NCBI RefSeq assembly: GCF_037914945.1
Contig: NZ_CP149787.1
Span: 372,001 to 436,000 of the forward strand
Direction of reading: 5' to 3'
DNA: 64,000 bases
DNA from: Haloterrigena sp. KLK7
GTDB lineage: Archaea > Halobacteriota > Halobacteria > Halobacteriales > Natrialbaceae
Positions 8,763-16,855 of the stretch are shown here, in pieces. The notes beneath the pieces are model-generated. The model was not told the DNA's origin and did not search any database. It saw nothing but the letters and a program-made list of their open reading frames with translations. Each line of letters begins with the position of its first letter. Positions within the stretch are counted from its first letter, which is position 1. The translations under genes and the position numbers were made by a program.

Positions 8763-10406
8763 TCAGGGAACGATGCTCTGGACGCCGGGGCCGAGAATGC
8801 CCAGCGCGAGTCCGGAGACGAGCAGCGACAGGCCGGCGACGAACAGCAGGTTCTGGAACCAGCTTCGCTGTTCGCCGCCCTCGCCGTCCTCGGCGTTCTC
8901 GAGTGACACCTGTATCGCGGCCGCCCGGGAGCCGATCGGATCGGGGAACACCGAGAGGATCTCGAACGGTTCGGACGGATCCAGTGCGCCGACCAGCAGC
9001 GCGAACCCGAGGAACACCGCGAACCCGACCGGGGGAACGACCGCGAGCGCGAGCCACGGACTCGAGATCGCCGTCGCGAGAGCGATGATGGGACCGGCCG
9101 CGAGGACAGTCGTCAGGGCCGCTCGAGCGAGTCGCGCGTCGGCGAGCGGATCGAATCCGACGCGACGGGCGCTCCAGCAGTGACAGACGAACATCGTCCC
9201 GTAGCCGATACTGGTCGCGACGGCCGCACCGTGCATCCCGTACCGGGGAATGAGCGCGGCGTTGAGGACGACATTGAGCAGCGCCGCCACGCCGGTGGCA
9301 GCGATCGGATACCGGAGCGTTCCCTCGCCCTGCGAGACCGCGAGGAGCGGTCGAGCGAGCGCGAACCCGAGCGCTCCCGGGAGCAACAGCAAGAGGGGTT
9401 CGATCGCCGGGATCGCCTCGTCACCGAAGTAAATCGGCACGGCGACGTCGGCCAGCGCCGCCAGCCCGACCGCCATGACGGCCGTCAGGAGGAACGTGTA
9501 CCGCGTCGCCCGCGACGCGAGTTCCGAGATCCTTCGATGGCGGTTCTGGGACCACAGCTCCGACGTCGAGTGGACGAAGACGGTCTGGATCGCCAGCGGG
9601 ACGAACCAGAGGAACTCGGCGAGCGTCAGCGCTGCCTTGTAGTTCCCCACGTCCGCGCTCGCCCGGAACCGCTGGAGCATCACGATGTCGATGTGGTACA
9701 GCGACATCAGCAGGAACACGAGCACGATGCTCATCGAGTTGAACGTGAGCATCTGCTTGCGCGGGAACCGCTCGCTCGGCGTACTGGTGAGACACGACAG
9801 CGGGACTCTGCGATTGACGATGGCCAGCCCGACGACGGCCACGAGCAGGCTCGCCGTCAGGTGGCCCGCGAGTACCCCTATTACGCCGACCCCAACGTAC
9901 GCGAGCGGGACCGCGACGGTGATGAAAGCGACCGTATCGAGGATCTTCAACGGTTCCGAGTAGCGCTCGAGGCCGAATCCCATGAGCGTCTTTCGGGCGT
10001 AGTCGCGGAACTGCGCCGTCACGACGAGGGCGGCGAGCGCGTAGAAGTAGATCGCGAACCCGTCGCCGAACGCGCGGTCGACGATCCCGAACCAGGCGGC
10101 GAGTATCAATAGGACGGCGCCGACGGCGGCGAGACCGATCGCCAACCGGAGGTAGAAGCCGACGACGTGTTCGCTCCAGTTCGCGTCGTTGCGATCCTCC
10201 GCGAGGAACTTCCGGACCCCGTCGGTGACTCCGGAACTCACGAAGATCATGTAGATGGCAAATACGGACAGCAGAAACGCGTAGTCCCCGTAGCCCGACG
10301 GACCGAGAAACCGGTAGAGGAGCGGCGTCGAGAGGGCAGTGAGGAGCTGCACGACGACCTTCACACTGACGACCGAGAAGATGCCGCTCGCGATACTTCG
10401 ATTCAC
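8763..10406 (-). CDS. Polysaccharide/oligosaccharide flippase (Wzx/AglR-like, MATE superfamily)
   Basis: The 547-residue protein is almost entirely hydrophobic helices, consistent with 12-14 transmembrane segments. Its N-terminus (SGIFSVVSVKVVVQLL, then YRFLGPSGYGDYAFLLSVF) matches the start of Wzx-type flippases. Such proteins move lipid-linked glycans from the cytoplasmic to the outer face, and AglR has this role in haloarchaeal N-glycosylation. It starts with GTG at 10406. Its place among glycosyltransferases supports a surface-glycan export role. The glycan is unknown. Confidence 0.88.
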   Translation of the reverse strand: MNRSIASGIFSVVSVKVVVQLLTALSTPLLYRFLGPSGYGDYAFLLSVFAIYMIFVSSGVTDGVRKFLAEDRNDANWSEHVVGFYLRLAIGLAAVGAVLLILAAWFGIVDRAFGDGFAIYFYALAALVVTAQFRDYARKTLMGFGLERYSEPLKILDTVAFITVAVPLAYVGVGVIGVLAGHLTASLLVAVVGLAIVNRRVPLSCLTSTPSERFPRKQMLTFNSMSIVLVFLLMSLYHIDIVMLQRFRASADVGNYKAALTLAEFLWFVPLAIQTVFVHSTSELWSQNRHRRISELASRATRYTFLLTAVMAVGLAALADVAVPIYFGDEAIPAIEPLLLLLPGALGFALARPLLAVSQGEGTLRYPIAATGVAALLNVVLNAALIPRYGMHGAAVATSIGYGTMFVCHCWSARRVGFDPLADARLARAALTTVLAAGPIIALATAISSPWLALAVVPPVGFAVFLGFALLVGALDPSEPFEILSVFPDPIGSRAAAIQVSLENAEDGEGGEQRSWFQNLLFVAGLSLLVSGLALGILGPGVQSIVP

Positions 10407-10586
10407 GCTCTCACCGGGGAGCGTCCGTGCCGAGGGTCGGCGGCTCCCCTCGCCGACGTCCGTTCAGCATCCAGCGTGCTCACAGTAGTGAGACGTGGCG
10501 ACGTCGAGGGGTTATTATGCGGGTGTTAAACCCCGGTGAGCGGCCGATACAGTCGATCTCCGTTCTCGTAAGGGTGCCCGTCTCGA

Positions 10587-12239
10587 CTATTCGATCGTGT
10601 TCTTCCAGGTCGTGACGCCGCTCGCGCCGAGGTCGCGGATCCCGCCCGCGAGGCGATTCTTCTTGAAGGTCGGATTCTCCGCGGACGCGTAGAGGCAGAC
10701 GGCCGCCTCGTCCGTCGACTCGAGGTCGGAGTCGCGAACGAGCGCGTCGGTCCCGACGTCGAGGTACGGATACTGGCTGGCGCGCAGGTCGCTCCGATAG
10801 ACGGTCAGGTCCGCGCCCGTGTTGACGATGGCGTTCCGGTCGGTCCCGTCGCGGCCCACCTGGGTGACCGAGATGTGGCTGAACCGGCAGTTGTCCCGTT
10901 CGCAGCGGATCCCGTCGCGGAAGCCGCTGGCGTCGCCGGATCGGCCCGAGATCGTGAGGTGTTCGGCGAGGATCCGCTCGGATCTGTCGCTGTCGCGGAT
11001 CCACAGCGGGTAGCCGCCCGCGGTCTCGTGGCTGATCGACGTGTCGGCGATCGTCGTCTCGCCGCAGTCGGGCGAGAGGACGATGCCGTGGTTGACGTTC
11101 GACCCGCGGATCTGAACCTCGGTGTTCTTGATCCGAGCCTTTTCGCAGGTGTTCATCACCGAGATCGCGTGGCTCGTCGGCATCGGCGAGGTGATATCGA
11201 CGAGTGCACCGTAGATTTCGATATTTTGACTGTTCTCGATCCGGATCCCGCGCTGGGTTCGGTCCTCCGGTCGCGTCTCGTCGACCTCGACCGTCGGCCA
11301 GCGGATCTCGCTGTCCGTGCCGCCGACGCGGACGTTCGCTCCGTTACTGTTCCGGTAGAGACCGCCGCTGACCACGATCCGTCCGTCGCCGCCCGCCGCG
11401 TAGAGACCGTTGTTCGGGAAGCCGCCGAGCCAGCAGTGTTTGAACTCGAGCGTGCCCGCGTTCTGGTTGGCCTCGATCCCGATCGGTCCGCGCCAGCGGT
11501 TGCCCGCGTTGGGCGTGTTCTCGACCCATGCGCCGCCGTCCGGCGCCCGGAACCGTTCGACGATCCCCGTCCCGTCGGGGTCGGTGACGTTGAACAGTCC
11601 CGGACCCCACGTACCGCTATCGTGCTGGCCACGAACGGTGATGTCGCGCACCTCGAGTCGATCGGAGACGTAGGCCTCGATCGCTCGAATCCCCGTGTCG
11701 GGGGCCGTCTGATCGACGTCGAACCCCTCGAATCGGAGGCGACTGCCGGGGTTGTAGGTGACGCCGAGACGGAACAGTCTGAACTGCGGGCCGTCGAACG
11801 CGTGGTAATCCGCCGGAACGAGCGTCGCGTCGCTGCCGACGAAGCCGATGTTCTCGAAGCCCGTGTACCGGAACTGCTCGTCCATGAAGTACCGCCCCTC
11901 GGGGAAGACGAACAGCGTGTCGTCGGCTCGAAGGTCCTCGAGCACGGGCGTGATCGATTCCGTCCCGGTGTTATCCGCACCGGCCTCGACGACGTTGACG
12001 ACGTTCTCGTAGTCGTCGTAGTACTCTTCGTACAGGTCCGTCGAGGTCGAGGCGCCGACGGTCGACGTCACGCCGATAGCGGCCGCGCCTGCGGCTGCGA
12101 TTCCACCTAATACCGTGCGTCGCGTTCGTCCCGAACGTGTCGTGTCGTTCGCAGTCGATCGATCGGCACCGGTCCCTTCCGAGCGCGGTCGAGAAGAGTC
12201 CATCCCATCCGAACACTGCAAATCACTTCGTTCCACCAT
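10587..12239 (-). CDS. Tat-exported right-handed parallel beta-helix protein
   Basis: The 550-residue product carries TRRTVLGGIAAAGAAAIG, a Tat signal, after a roughly 35-residue hydrophilic leader. The mature part begins with a pectate-lyase-like opening (VVNVVEAGADNTGTESITPV, then FPEGRYFMDEQF). It continues with many short repeats rich in Gly, Asn and Val (RIENSQNIEIYG, NVRVGG, VSGGLYRNSNG) that read as beta-helix coils. It could bind, cleave or epimerise an extracellular polysaccharide. No catalytic triad could be assigned. A shorter start at Met13 (12203) is possible. Confidence 0.75.
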   Translation of the reverse strand: MVERSDLQCSDGMDSSRPRSEGTGADRSTANDTTRSGRTRRTVLGGIAAAGAAAIGVTSTVGASTSTDLYEEYYDDYENVVNVVEAGADNTGTESITPVLEDLRADDTLFVFPEGRYFMDEQFRYTGFENIGFVGSDATLVPADYHAFDGPQFRLFRLGVTYNPGSRLRFEGFDVDQTAPDTGIRAIEAYVSDRLEVRDITVRGQHDSGTWGPGLFNVTDPDGTGIVERFRAPDGGAWVENTPNAGNRWRGPIGIEANQNAGTLEFKHCWLGGFPNNGLYAAGGDGRIVVSGGLYRNSNGANVRVGGTDSEIRWPTVEVDETRPEDRTQRGIRIENSQNIEIYGALVDITSPMPTSHAISVMNTCEKARIKNTEVQIRGSNVNHGIVLSPDCGETTIADTSISHETAGGYPLWIRDSDRSERILAEHLTISGRSGDASGFRDGIRCERDNCRFSHISVTQVGRDGTDRNAIVNTGADLTVYRSDLRASQYPYLDVGTDALVRDSDLESTDEAAVCLYASAENPTFKKNRLAGGIRDLGASGVTTWKNTIE

Positions 12240-12243
12240 TGAT

Positions 12244-12261
12244 ATTCACTTTGTTGTGAAT
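12244..12261. promoter_or_regulatory. Perfect inverted repeat upstream of the beta-helix gene
   Basis: ATTCAC and GTGAAT form perfect 6-bp arms around a 6-bp spacer, five bases upstream of the ATG at 12239. The site would overlap the translation start or the 5' leader, so a repressor operator or RNA hairpin is possible. The Bat-type regulator just upstream is the obvious candidate ligand, but this is inference. Confidence 0.35.
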
Positions 12262-12537
12262 GATGACGGGGTCGAGTAGCTATGGGTTCGGATAGCAAGT
12301 TTTTAAGTTCGGAAGCGGCCGGGGTAATTATCGATTACTCAACACTTGCAGCTGGTGCAATCGAGTGTGGTAGTATTAATTCCGGCTCAGAGCCACATAC
12401 ACTCCGGAATTCGACGATTTCCTGAGTCGTCTGACCTATCGGAGAACGTTTCAATAATATATCCAAATCGCGTCTGACGCCCGTCCGACATCGACGAGGC
12501 GCGTGCTCGAGACGGATCCCCCTCGGTCCGATCGCGG

Positions 12538-13194
12538 TCATTGGTTCGGCATTCGATCGTTCTCGATCGTCGCCGCGATCAGTTCCGTGATGGCGCGTCG
12601 GAGCCGCTGTGAGACCGCCGAGTCGGAGATGCCGAGTCGTTCGGCGAGATCGTCCTGCGTGATACCTCGTGGAATGTCGAAGTAACCGCCGTAGTAGGCC
12701 ATCATGAGGATCTCGTGTTGCTGATCGGTCAGATGGAAAGTCCCGCTGTCGGAGACCGACGTGTCGTACAACTGCGTCACGCGAAACGAGATCCCGCGGT
12801 CGCGACATCGCGCTCGAAACGCGATCAGTGCGTCCCGGTTCGGCAGGTAGACGCGAGCGACCCAGCCGCGTTCCCCGCTCGTGATCGTGAACACGAACAG
12901 TCCGTGCTCGCCGCCCCAGTCGGGGAGAACCGCGTGCTCGGTCTCGAGTGCCACGCGGAAGATCGTCCGGTTCTCGAACGTCGCGATGCGCGTCGGGTTC
13001 GAGACCGTCGGATCCGACGCCATCGAATCGGCGATCGCCGCGTCGTCGTCGCTGAACACGGAGACAAACTGGAACCGACGGTCGTCGGTCGACGTCTCGT
13101 ACTCGTATCTGAACGTCGTCTCGGGATGGTTCGCGATCGTCGGTGCCAGCGCGAGCTCGTCGTGAACGAGATGAACTTCGGCGATAAATCCCAT
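12538..13194 (-). CDS. Bat-type helix-turn-helix transcriptional regulator
   Basis: The C-terminal 55 residues (LTDQQHEILMMAYYGGYFDI, then ITQDDLAERLGISDSAVSQR) form the HTH_10 DNA-binding domain of bacterio-opsin activator proteins. The N-terminal ~150 residues are a sensor-like domain of the kind seen in short Bat homologues. The ATG at 13194 (MGFIAEVHLVHDE) was chosen because the longer reading frame adds a 32-residue stretch unlike the family. The gene lies in the surface-glycan locus between the beta-helix and phosphodiesterase genes and may regulate it. Confidence 0.82.
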   Translation of the reverse strand: MGFIAEVHLVHDELALAPTIANHPETTFRYEYETSTDDRRFQFVSVFSDDDAAIADSMASDPTVSNPTRIATFENRTIFRVALETEHAVLPDWGGEHGLFVFTITSGERGWVARVYLPNRDALIAFRARCRDRGISFRVTQLYDTSVSDSGTFHLTDQQHEILMMAYYGGYFDIPRGITQDDLAERLGISDSAVSQRLRRAITELIAATIENDRMPNQ

Positions 13195-13296
13195 GCAAAG
13201 CCCGTTTCCTATCGCGTGGTCGGGGACGGCGTCCAAACCTATACGGACGATAATAGATCGTTGCAGCCACCGGGACGACCCCGGATCCATCGGCGA

Positions 13297-14985
13297 TCAG
13301 TTCAGATACCCCAGATCGGCCAGCCGGTCGGTCACGTCCTCGTCCGGTTCCGATCGATCCGGATCGACGCCGTCGCCCTCGTAGTCCGCGTACGACATCG
13401 GATCGATCGGGTCGACGACCGGCGCGACGCTCCCGTCCATACGGTCGCTGTGGGGAACCCCCATCGCGGCCATAACCGTCGGCGCGACATCGAAGAGGTG
13501 GACGCGCTCGAGCGACGTCGTCTCGTCGATCCCCTCTCCCGCGGCCACGAAGACTCCGTCGAGCTTGTGGTTCCACGGTTCGGCCGGGCCGAAGTACTCC
13601 CCGCCGCTCAGCTGTTCGGAGATCATGTGATCGAAGCCGTTGGGGATCGTCACGATATCGACGGTGTCGTCGTCGTAGTCACCGTGGAAGTAGCGCTCGC
13701 CCGGCGCGACCGTCTCGAATAGCGGCTCGCCGTCGGGGGTCTCGACGGCCTGCAGTTTCCGGATCAGTTCCTCGCGGAACGCGTCGTACTCCTCGGACGG
13801 GACGACCCCGTTCGGATCCCGTCCCTCGAGGTTGATCCGGACGCCGAGTTCGGTCCGCGCCCGGACGTAGGCCGCGGACTCGGTGAAATCGACCTGCTCG
13901 TTGGCCGTCCGCGAGACGCCGTTCGGCGCGTACTCCCTCGCGAGGTCGGCGAGGCCGACCCGCTCGAGGGCGGCCCTGATACGACTGGCGGTGATCCCGA
14001 ACCGGGCGGCGACCGACGCCGCGCGCGCCGTCGCGCCGGGCTCCCAGGACTCGCACTCCTCTCCCTCGCGGAGCCGCCTGCGCATCGGCGTCCACGACGG
14101 CATCCCCTTCCCACCGGTCGTCGTCTCGAGGTAGCCCTCGTCCCGGAGGAACTCGTTGATTCGGAACTCGTAGCCGTCGTACGGTCCCATCCCGTGATCG
14201 CTCACGAGGAAAACCCGATCCGGATCGCAGGCCTCGAGTACCGCCGCGAGCTGGTCGTCGGTCGCCTCGTAGACCCGGTTGACGAGTTCCTCGTCGCCGG
14301 CGAACTCGTGGAAGACCGTGTCCGTCTTCTGGAACTGGAGGAAACCCAGGTCCGGCTCGAACTCGCCGACGAGGTACCGAAACGCGTCGCCGCGCATTCG
14401 GATCAGATTGCGGTACTCCGCGATCTTCTCCTCGTTGGACAGCGAGTCGTCGCCGCGCGTGTAGTCCGGATAAACGCGGTACTCGCCGATCTCTTCCCGG
14501 ACCTCCTCGAGGAGCCCGTCGGGATGACAGGGCGGATCCTCCGGCCCCAGAAAGCCGGGGATCACTGCTCCGTCGAACTCGTCGGGCGGGTGCGTCACCG
14601 GCGCGTTGACGACGACGCTCGAGCGGTCGTGTCGATCCAACAGCGTCCACAGCGGGTGCTCCCGAACGTCGTCGTTGCTCGTCACGTGCCAGTCGTAGCC
14701 GTCGTAGCCGACGAAGCCGACCACGCCGTGTTTACCGGGGTTGACGCCCGTGTAGATCGACGGCCAGGCGCTCGGCGTCCACGGCGGGATCTGGGACTCC
14801 AGCGGCGCGGTCACGCCCTCAGTGCAGAGCCGCTCGATGGTCGGAATCCGGTCCTCCTCGAAGAGTCGCTCGAAGACCGGCAGACACCCCGCATCGATCC
14901 CGATGAGAAGCGTGTCCAGCCCGTCCGATTCACGCTCGGTACTCCCAGTCGCTGTCGAATCCTCCCGGCCAAACGTCGAAGTCAT
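13297..14985 (-). CDS. Alkaline phosphatase superfamily protein (type I phosphodiesterase/nucleotide pyrophosphatase)
   Basis: The 562-residue protein has the metal ligands of the family: LLIGIDAGC (Asp31), the PPWTPSAWPSIYTGVNPGKH region containing the probable Thr/Ser nucleophile, KTDTVFHEF, and VFLVSDHGMGPYDGYEF (Asp-His). No signal peptide or membrane helix is visible, so it is probably cytoplasmic or membrane-associated. Family members hydrolyse phosphodiesters or transfer phospho-groups, and haloarchaeal copies often sit in glycan clusters. Its substrate may be a phosphate-linked glycan precursor (inference). It lies 102 bp upstream of the Bat-type regulator on the same strand. Confidence 0.85.
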   Translation of the reverse strand: MTSTFGREDSTATGSTERESDGLDTLLIGIDAGCLPVFERLFEEDRIPTIERLCTEGVTAPLESQIPPWTPSAWPSIYTGVNPGKHGVVGFVGYDGYDWHVTSNDDVREHPLWTLLDRHDRSSVVVNAPVTHPPDEFDGAVIPGFLGPEDPPCHPDGLLEEVREEIGEYRVYPDYTRGDDSLSNEEKIAEYRNLIRMRGDAFRYLVGEFEPDLGFLQFQKTDTVFHEFAGDEELVNRVYEATDDQLAAVLEACDPDRVFLVSDHGMGPYDGYEFRINEFLRDEGYLETTTGGKGMPSWTPMRRRLREGEECESWEPGATARAASVAARFGITASRIRAALERVGLADLAREYAPNGVSRTANEQVDFTESAAYVRARTELGVRINLEGRDPNGVVPSEEYDAFREELIRKLQAVETPDGEPLFETVAPGERYFHGDYDDDTVDIVTIPNGFDHMISEQLSGGEYFGPAEPWNHKLDGVFVAAGEGIDETTSLERVHLFDVAPTVMAAMGVPHSDRMDGSVAPVVDPIDPMSYADYEGDGVDPDRSEPDEDVTDRLADLGYLN

Positions 14986-15521
14986 CGTTGTAGTTGTTTG
15001 TTTGCAACCCGTGTTCCCGTTCGACCGCTGCCGACGTACCAGGGCAGCGGCGTTGTTCGTTGCACCACGTATCTAGACCCATCTATTGGGACAGCGCACT
15101 TCATTATCTCTCCGTTAAACCCGCCACTGAGCCCTGACTAGCCAGAATCTGACAACCGCGAGGAAACTCGACGGGTTCGAGACGGTGGGACGGACTGATC
15201 GGCCGGCCGCGTTCGTTCGGTCCGGACCGGCCGGCTTTCGCTCCGACGTACACATACCCGATTCACGATCGGATTCCTCCCGAATGTGGGCGCACTGTGA
15301 TCGTCGCCTCTATAGAACCTGTTCTCCACGCGGTCTCAGGGGCGAGTCGGGACGGGGGACTCCCCTCGCTCGAGCGAGACGAGAGCCACTGGACGCAGGT
15401 AGCCAGATGCGGGGTTCGAAGGAGCCCTCGAGGCGACGCTCGTCGCAGATCGCAGTCACCCCGACTCCGCATCGCGTCGAGTCGGTCGAACGAGCGCGGC
15501 TCGCGACCGGTCAACGCGAAT
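14986..15521. other. Gene-free region at the edge of the glycan locus
   Basis: About 536 bp with no convincing gene. Small open frames on both strands are arginine-rich shadows. The sequence near the phosphodiesterase start is AT-richer and probably contains its promoter. The remainder has ordinary GC with no repeat or RNA signal recognised. Confidence 0.45.
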
Positions 15522-16028
15522 TCACAGGTGGCGTTCCATCTCGTGTTCGCCGCGATTGTGGGATGTCGTTTCGAACCCGGCCGATCGATACAGGTTCATC
15601 GCGATACGATTGGTTCGAGCGACGGTCAGCCAGACGTGGTCGAGCCCGTTCGCCTGCCCGTGTCCGAGCAAGCACTGTATGAGTTCCGTTCCGATTCCCG
15701 CCAACTGATACGCCGGGCGAACGAAAATAGCCAGCTCTGCAGTGTCGTCGTACGGGATCAACACGGCGTGACCGACCGCGTCGTCTCGATGCCTGACGAC
15801 GACGTTCAGACCGTCCTCGAGGTGCCCGTCTACCCACTGGCGGATCCGGTGTTCCCCTCGAGGCGGCACCCCCTGTGACCGCGATTCGTCGTCGAACTGC
15901 GCGTACATCTCCACCAGCGGGTCGGGATCACCCGTGTACGTGCTGACCGTCATCGTTCGCCCCTCGCGATCGGTGAACGTCGACGGCGGACGCCGAAATT
16001 GCGACTGCCGGTCTGACGAGAGTGCCAT
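15522..16028 (-). CDS. GNAT-family N-acetyltransferase
   Basis: The protein is 168 residues if started at the ATG at 16028. The segment FTDREGRTMTV and then GDPDPLVEMYAQFDDESRSQ resembles the opening of haloarchaeal GNAT proteins, so this longer start was preferred over the internal ATG at 15953. The acetyl-CoA binding loop is represented by YQLAGIGTELIQCLL, and the C-terminal LTVARTNRIAMNLYRSAGF is typical of the family. The acceptor is unknown. Its location beside the glycan locus could be coincidental. Confidence 0.82.
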   Translation of the reverse strand: MALSSDRQSQFRRPPSTFTDREGRTMTVSTYTGDPDPLVEMYAQFDDESRSQGVPPRGEHRIRQWVDGHLEDGLNVVVRHRDDAVGHAVLIPYDDTAELAIFVRPAYQLAGIGTELIQCLLGHGQANGLDHVWLTVARTNRIAMNLYRSAGFETTSHNRGEHEMERHL

Positions 16029-16268
16029 ATGACTACTCACCGGAGCGCGATCCTAAGCCTACCCCGCATTCCCGGTTGCTGGGAGCGACGATCGAACCTC
16101 CCGACAAAAGCGATTCGTGTGTCTTCGGATCCGGGACGTGTCGTCCGGTCCTGCCGTTGATCGGCACTGACGTGCAGGGATCTGCGCGCTCAGACTGGCC
16201 AGGGATCTGACTGGATCCCTGAACACCGACCGGGGAGAGTCGACTATCCGGATCTACTGATCGTATTC

Positions 16269-16298
16269 GTCGCTCGCGGGTTTGCTCGCGACAGAAGT
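16269..16298. repeat. 30-nt motif shared with the tRNA-Gly region
   Basis: This segment, centred on GCTCGCGGGTTTGCTCGC, matches the 30 nt at 62202-62231 at 24 positions. Both copies have partly self-complementary ends and both lie on the 3' side of a tRNA gene whose 3' end is duplicated. It is probably part of an insertion scar rather than a regulatory site. Confidence 0.5.
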
Positions 16299-16319
16299 AG
16301 TCGCGGGCGGTGCAACGGA

Positions 16320-16427
16320 CTAATCGCGACTAAGCTCTCGCCTATGCTCCTCTAAGGAGTGCTCTTCCAGGTCTTTCCGGGAATCGAACTCGTCACCACA
16401 GATGGGACAATCGTGATTGCCGGACAT
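16320..16427 (-). CDS. C2H2 zinc-finger microprotein
   Basis: A 35-residue frame begins MSGNHDCPICGDEFDSRKDL and contains one classical C-x2-C-x12-H-x4-H finger. A GGAGG motif precedes the ATG at the expected spacing. Short single-finger proteins of this kind are common in haloarchaea and some affect motility, biofilm or stress responses (established for a few homologues only). It lies between a glycan locus and a tRNA integration site, so it may have arrived with a mobile element. Confidence 0.65.
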   Translation of the reverse strand: MSGNHDCPICGDEFDSRKDLEEHSLEEHRRELSRD

Positions 16428-16641
16428 GGGCGATGTTCCCTCCGCCAGCAGCAAATGCTTCAGCCTTTCACACGCTGATAATCGTAGAAGGCGGATGGCA
16501 CCCGTGATTGGTGTGTTCTACATCATCTTCCGCTTGCCAATATGTGACAAGCAGTGCGCGTCCACTCGATCTGCTCGTGCCGTTGACTGTTCATGGTAGC
16601 GTGTTAGTCTGAAAAAGAGTATTCACACCAAACTGGGTATC

Positions 16642-16662
16642 GTCCCGGGCGGATTCGAACCG
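16642..16662 (-). repeat. Duplicated 3' end of tRNA-Gln (attachment-site scar)
   Basis: Twenty-one bases are identical to 16738-16758, the acceptor/T-arm end of the tRNA-Gln gene 96 bp away. A third, imperfect T-arm-like segment lies between them around 16686-16706. Duplicated tRNA 3' ends are left by tyrosine integrases that recombine into tRNA genes. Confidence 0.75.
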
Positions 16663-16735
16663 CGAGGACTCGAATCATCTCGTCCTCTGGGTTCGAACCA
16701 CCGAGGATACGCTCACGGAGTTGTTCTCGCGAAAA

Positions 16736-16808
16736 TAGTCCCGGGCGGATTCGAACCGCCGTCATGGGCTCCAAAGGCCCATATGATTGGCCACTACACC
16801 ACGGGACT
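16736..16808 (-). tRNA. tRNA-Gln (anticodon TTG)
   Basis: The minus strand folds into a 73-nt cloverleaf. The acceptor AGTCCCG pairs with CGGGACT with discriminator A, the anticodon stem ATGGGC/GCCCAT closes the loop CTTTGGA with TTG at positions 34-36, and the T-arm GGCGG-TTCGAAT-CCGCC is perfect. CCA is not encoded. The 3' end is duplicated downstream, marking an integration hotspot. Confidence 0.96.
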
Positions 16809-16855
16809 TGATCGGCAGGTGTGAGTTAACGACAGAACGGCTTATGAGTTATTGT

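Noticed and set aside
13195-13290. 32-residue N-terminal extension of the Bat-type regulator
   Set aside because: The extension does not resemble the family and abuts the upstream stop codon. The internal ATG gives the typical start.
16663-16735. Possible additional tRNA gene between the duplicated tRNA-Gln ends
   Set aside because: Only T-arm-like segments are present. No acceptor or anticodon stem can be formed.
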